Notes under the pieces: generated by a model
What the model saw: only the letters and a program-made list of their open reading frames with translations
Told to the model about the DNA's origin: nothing
The model's database searches: none
Assembly (NCBI GenBank): GCA_030631505.1
Contig: DAOVKX010000022.1
Span: 1-13,929 of the forward strand
DNA from: Candidatus Nanohaloarchaea archaeon
Lineage (GTDB): Archaea > EX4484-52 > DAOVKX01
DNA: 13,929 nucleotides
Reading direction: 5' to 3'
Made by a program: the position numbers and the translations under genes
Part shown: positions 12,204-13,929 of the stretch, piece by piece
How positions within the stretch are numbered: position 1 is the stretch's first letter
Layout of the letters: the number at the start of each line of letters is the position of its first letter

Positions 12204-13929
12204 TGGAACAAAAAGATTTGTTAAAAAAGTTTGAAGTTTTTCTCAGCGATGATCACAACAGGCAGCTGCTTAAAGCAGCTCAGAAACAAAAACCGTTGAT
12301 TGTGGATTTTGAGAAACTGGAGGAGTTTGACCCGGAACTGGCAGATTTTTTTCTTGAGAATCCTGCTACTTGTTTTGATAAAATAGCAGGAGTTATTTCC
12401 AGTATAGACACTGGTGTTGAGCTGGAAGAAAAAATAAATTTCAGAGTCCGGGGTTTGCCGCAGTCTTCTCTGGTTAAAATAAAGGATGTAAGAAGCAACC
12501 ATATAGGAAAATTTATATCAATCGAGGGAATAATAAAACAGGCAAGCGAGGTAAGGCCGGAAATAACTGCCGCAACATTTGAGTGTCAGGCATGCGGGGA
12601 GCGGATCACGTTATTCCAGTCAAAGCAGACTTTATCGACTCCTTATATGTGCGAATGCGGCAGCAAGCGAAGTTTTGAATTGATTAACCGGGCATTAACA
12701 GATGTCCAGAGAATAATAGTTGAAGAAAGCCCGGAAACCCTGGAAGGCGGTCAGCAGCCAAGAAAAATAGCAGTATACCTGAGGGATGACCTGGTTGACC
12801 CTAAGTTTCAGAATAAAGTTGTCCCCGGGAACAAAGTGATAATAAATGGTGTAATAAACGACATCCCTCTTAAGATGGACTCAGGAAAAGAAACAAAACG
12901 AAGGGATATTTACCTGGAAGCCAACTACCTTGAAGCTATAGAAATTGAATTTGAGGATATAGAGCTTACAAAAGAGGATGAAAGGCAAATTAAGATGTTA
13001 TCAAAAAACCAGAACGTTCATCAATTGCTGGTGCAGTCTATTGCGCCTTCTATTTATGGGTATGAAGATATCAAAGAGGCAATAGCTCTTATGATGTTCA
13101 GCGGAGTAAGAAAGGAAAGAACTGATGGCCTTGTTTCAAGAGGCGATACGCACATACTTCTTGTAGGTGACCCTGGCGCCGGAAAATCTGCGCTGCTGAA
13201 ATATGTTTCAGACCTGGCTCCCAAAGGGCGGTATGTCGTTGGAAAATCAACATCGGGGGCAGGAATTACAGCCGCCGCTGTAAAAGATGAATTCACAGGG
13301 GGGTGGGCTCTGGAAGCAGGAGCTCTTGTTCTGGCAAATAAAGGGCTTCTCTGCATAGATGAGCTTGATAAGATGAACCCTGAAGACAGGAGCGCTATCC
13401 ATGAAGGGCTGGAACAGCAGACAATAACAGTTTCAAAAGCAACCATTCAGGCAACTTTGCAGTGCAAAACAATTGTTCTTGCCGCCGCAAATCCCAAATT
13501 CGGCCGTTTCGACCAAAACATTTCAATACCCGACCAGATAGACCTGCCAAGCACGCTGATAAACAGGTTTGACCTGATTTTCCCGATAAGAGATATCCCC
13601 CAGAGAGACAGGGACACTCATCTGGCAAAACATGTTTTAAAACTGCACAGAGACCCCAAAGTAAAAAAACCTGTGATTGATTCTGAAATGTTAAGAAAGT
13701 ATATTGCGTATGCCAGAATGCACTACAAACCAAAGCTAACAGCAGAAGCGGTAAGAGAAATAGAGAATTTTTACGTTAACTTAAGGAGCCAGTATCAGGC
13801 AGCAGAGGGAAAAGTCCCCTCAGTTCCTATATCTCCAAGGCAGCTTGAGGCATTGGTTCGGCTTTCAGAGGCAAGTGCAAGGTCCCGCCTCTCGAACAGG
13901 GTAAAAAAAGAAGATGCCAAACTGGCAAT
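12203..13929 (+). CDS. mcm: Replicative MCM helicase, 3' truncated by window edge
   Basis: Archaeal MCM forms a hexamer that unwinds DNA at the replication fork. 575 codons are visible, and the frame is open at the right edge. The N-terminal domain (1 to about 255) contains a zinc ribbon with C128, C131, C150 and C152 (CQAC and CEC). The AAA+ domain has Walker A GDPGAGKS (322-329), Walker B LLCIDELDK (382-390, acidic D386 and E387), a sensor region around LAAANPKF and the arginine finger R455 in LINRFDLIF. The lid region (ARMHYKPKLTAEA, SPRQLEALVRLSEASAR) is present; only the extreme C-terminus, probably with a winged-helix domain, is missing. The ATG overlaps the tbp stop by 1 nt (TAATG), with GGTG 7 nt upstream, so translation is likely coupled. 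The last zinc pair is CxC rather than the usual CxxC. No intein interrupts Walker A or B. Confidence 0.96.
   Translation, partial: MEQKDLLKKFEVFLSDDHNRQLLKAAQKQKPLIVDFEKLEEFDPELADFFLENPATCFDKIAGVISSIDTGVELEEKINFRVRGLPQSSLVKIKDVRSNHIGKFISIEGIIKQASEVRPEITAATFECQACGERITLFQSKQTLSTPYMCECGSKRSFELINRALTDVQRIIVEESPETLEGGQQPRKIAVYLRDDLVDPKFQNKVVPGNKVIINGVINDIPLKMDSGKETKRRDIYLEANYLEAIEIEFEDIELTKEDERQIKMLSKNQNVHQLLVQSIAPSIYGYEDIKEAIALMMFSGVRKERTDGLVSRGDTHILLVGDPGAGKSALLKYVSDLAPKGRYVVGKSTSGAGITAAAVKDEFTGGWALEAGALVLANKGLLCIDELDKMNPEDRSAIHEGLEQQTITVSKATIQATLQCKTIVLAAANPKFGRFDQNISIPDQIDLPSTLINRFDLIFPIRDIPQRDRDTHLAKHVLKLHRDPKVKKPVIDSEMLRKYIAYARMHYKPKLTAEAVREIENFYVNLRSQYQAAEGKVPSVPISPRQLEALVRLSEASARSRLSNRVKKEDAKLA

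Noticed and set aside
12221..12502. Antisense frames over the start of mcm
   Set aside because: The plus strand carries the continuous MCM frame from 12203 to the window edge with complete motifs, so the minus-strand frames are shadows.
13160..13190. Intein in the MCM Walker A region
   Set aside because: Inteins are known in some archaeal MCM genes, but here GDPGAGKS and its flanks run uninterrupted.

Overview
The window is a compact, AT-rich archaeal segment. Domain Archaea is shown by a TATA-binding protein gene (tbp) next to a replicative MCM helicase gene, by the E subunit of the archaeal Glu-tRNA(Gln) amidotransferase (gatE), by an archaeal/eukaryotic-type threonylcarbamoyl-adenosine methylthiotransferase, and by TATA boxes lying about 25 nt upstream of start codons. 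Small gaps, convergent genes whose ends overlap by 14 and 17 nt, and pilin-like secreted proteins would suit a small-genome DPANN-type lineage, but that placement is an inference.

Layout. Positions 1-2123 (+) hold a cysteine-rich secreted/anchored protein whose 5' end lies outside the window. It converges on an AMP-forming acetyl-CoA synthetase (acsA, 2138-3874, -). A palindrome-rich divergent spacer (3875-3995) separates acsA from a small pilin-like anchored protein (3996-4496, +), whose end overlaps CTP synthase (pyrG, 4483-6078, -). A divergent spacer leads to a small two-helix membrane protein (6181-6465, +) and gatE (6499-7938, +), which lacks the usual GAD insertion domain. GatE converges on an unrecognised acidic protein (7922-8635, -). 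Upstream of that on the same strand is the radical-SAM tRNA methylthiotransferase (8693-9961, -). It is divergent from an MTA/SAH/5'-deoxyadenosine deaminase (10011-11300, +), and the two appear to share one palindromic TATA box. A 360-bp noncoding stretch (11301-11660) holds AT-rich palindromes and two copies of an inverted-repeat site. It is followed by tbp (11661-12203, +), which overlaps mcm (12203 to the right edge, +) by 1 nt.

Expression signals fall into two classes. Most genes that begin a transcript appear leaderless, with the TATA-box centre 24.5-25.5 nt before the ATG. acsA and tbp instead have a TATA box about 60 nt upstream and a GGTGA-type Shine-Dalgarno, implying leaders of about 35 nt. 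mcm depends on translation coupled to tbp.

Functionally the segment mixes information processing (tbp, mcm, gatE, tRNA methylthiotransferase), nucleotide and SAM-byproduct metabolism (pyrG, deaminase), acetate activation (acsA) and the cell surface (two pilin-like proteins). The best leads are the shared promoter linking a SAM-consuming enzyme to a likely by-product salvage enzyme, the GAD-less GatE, the 41-nt identical repeat inside tbp, the paired inverted repeat at the tbp promoter, and a dispersed family of A-tract/T-tract palindromes.
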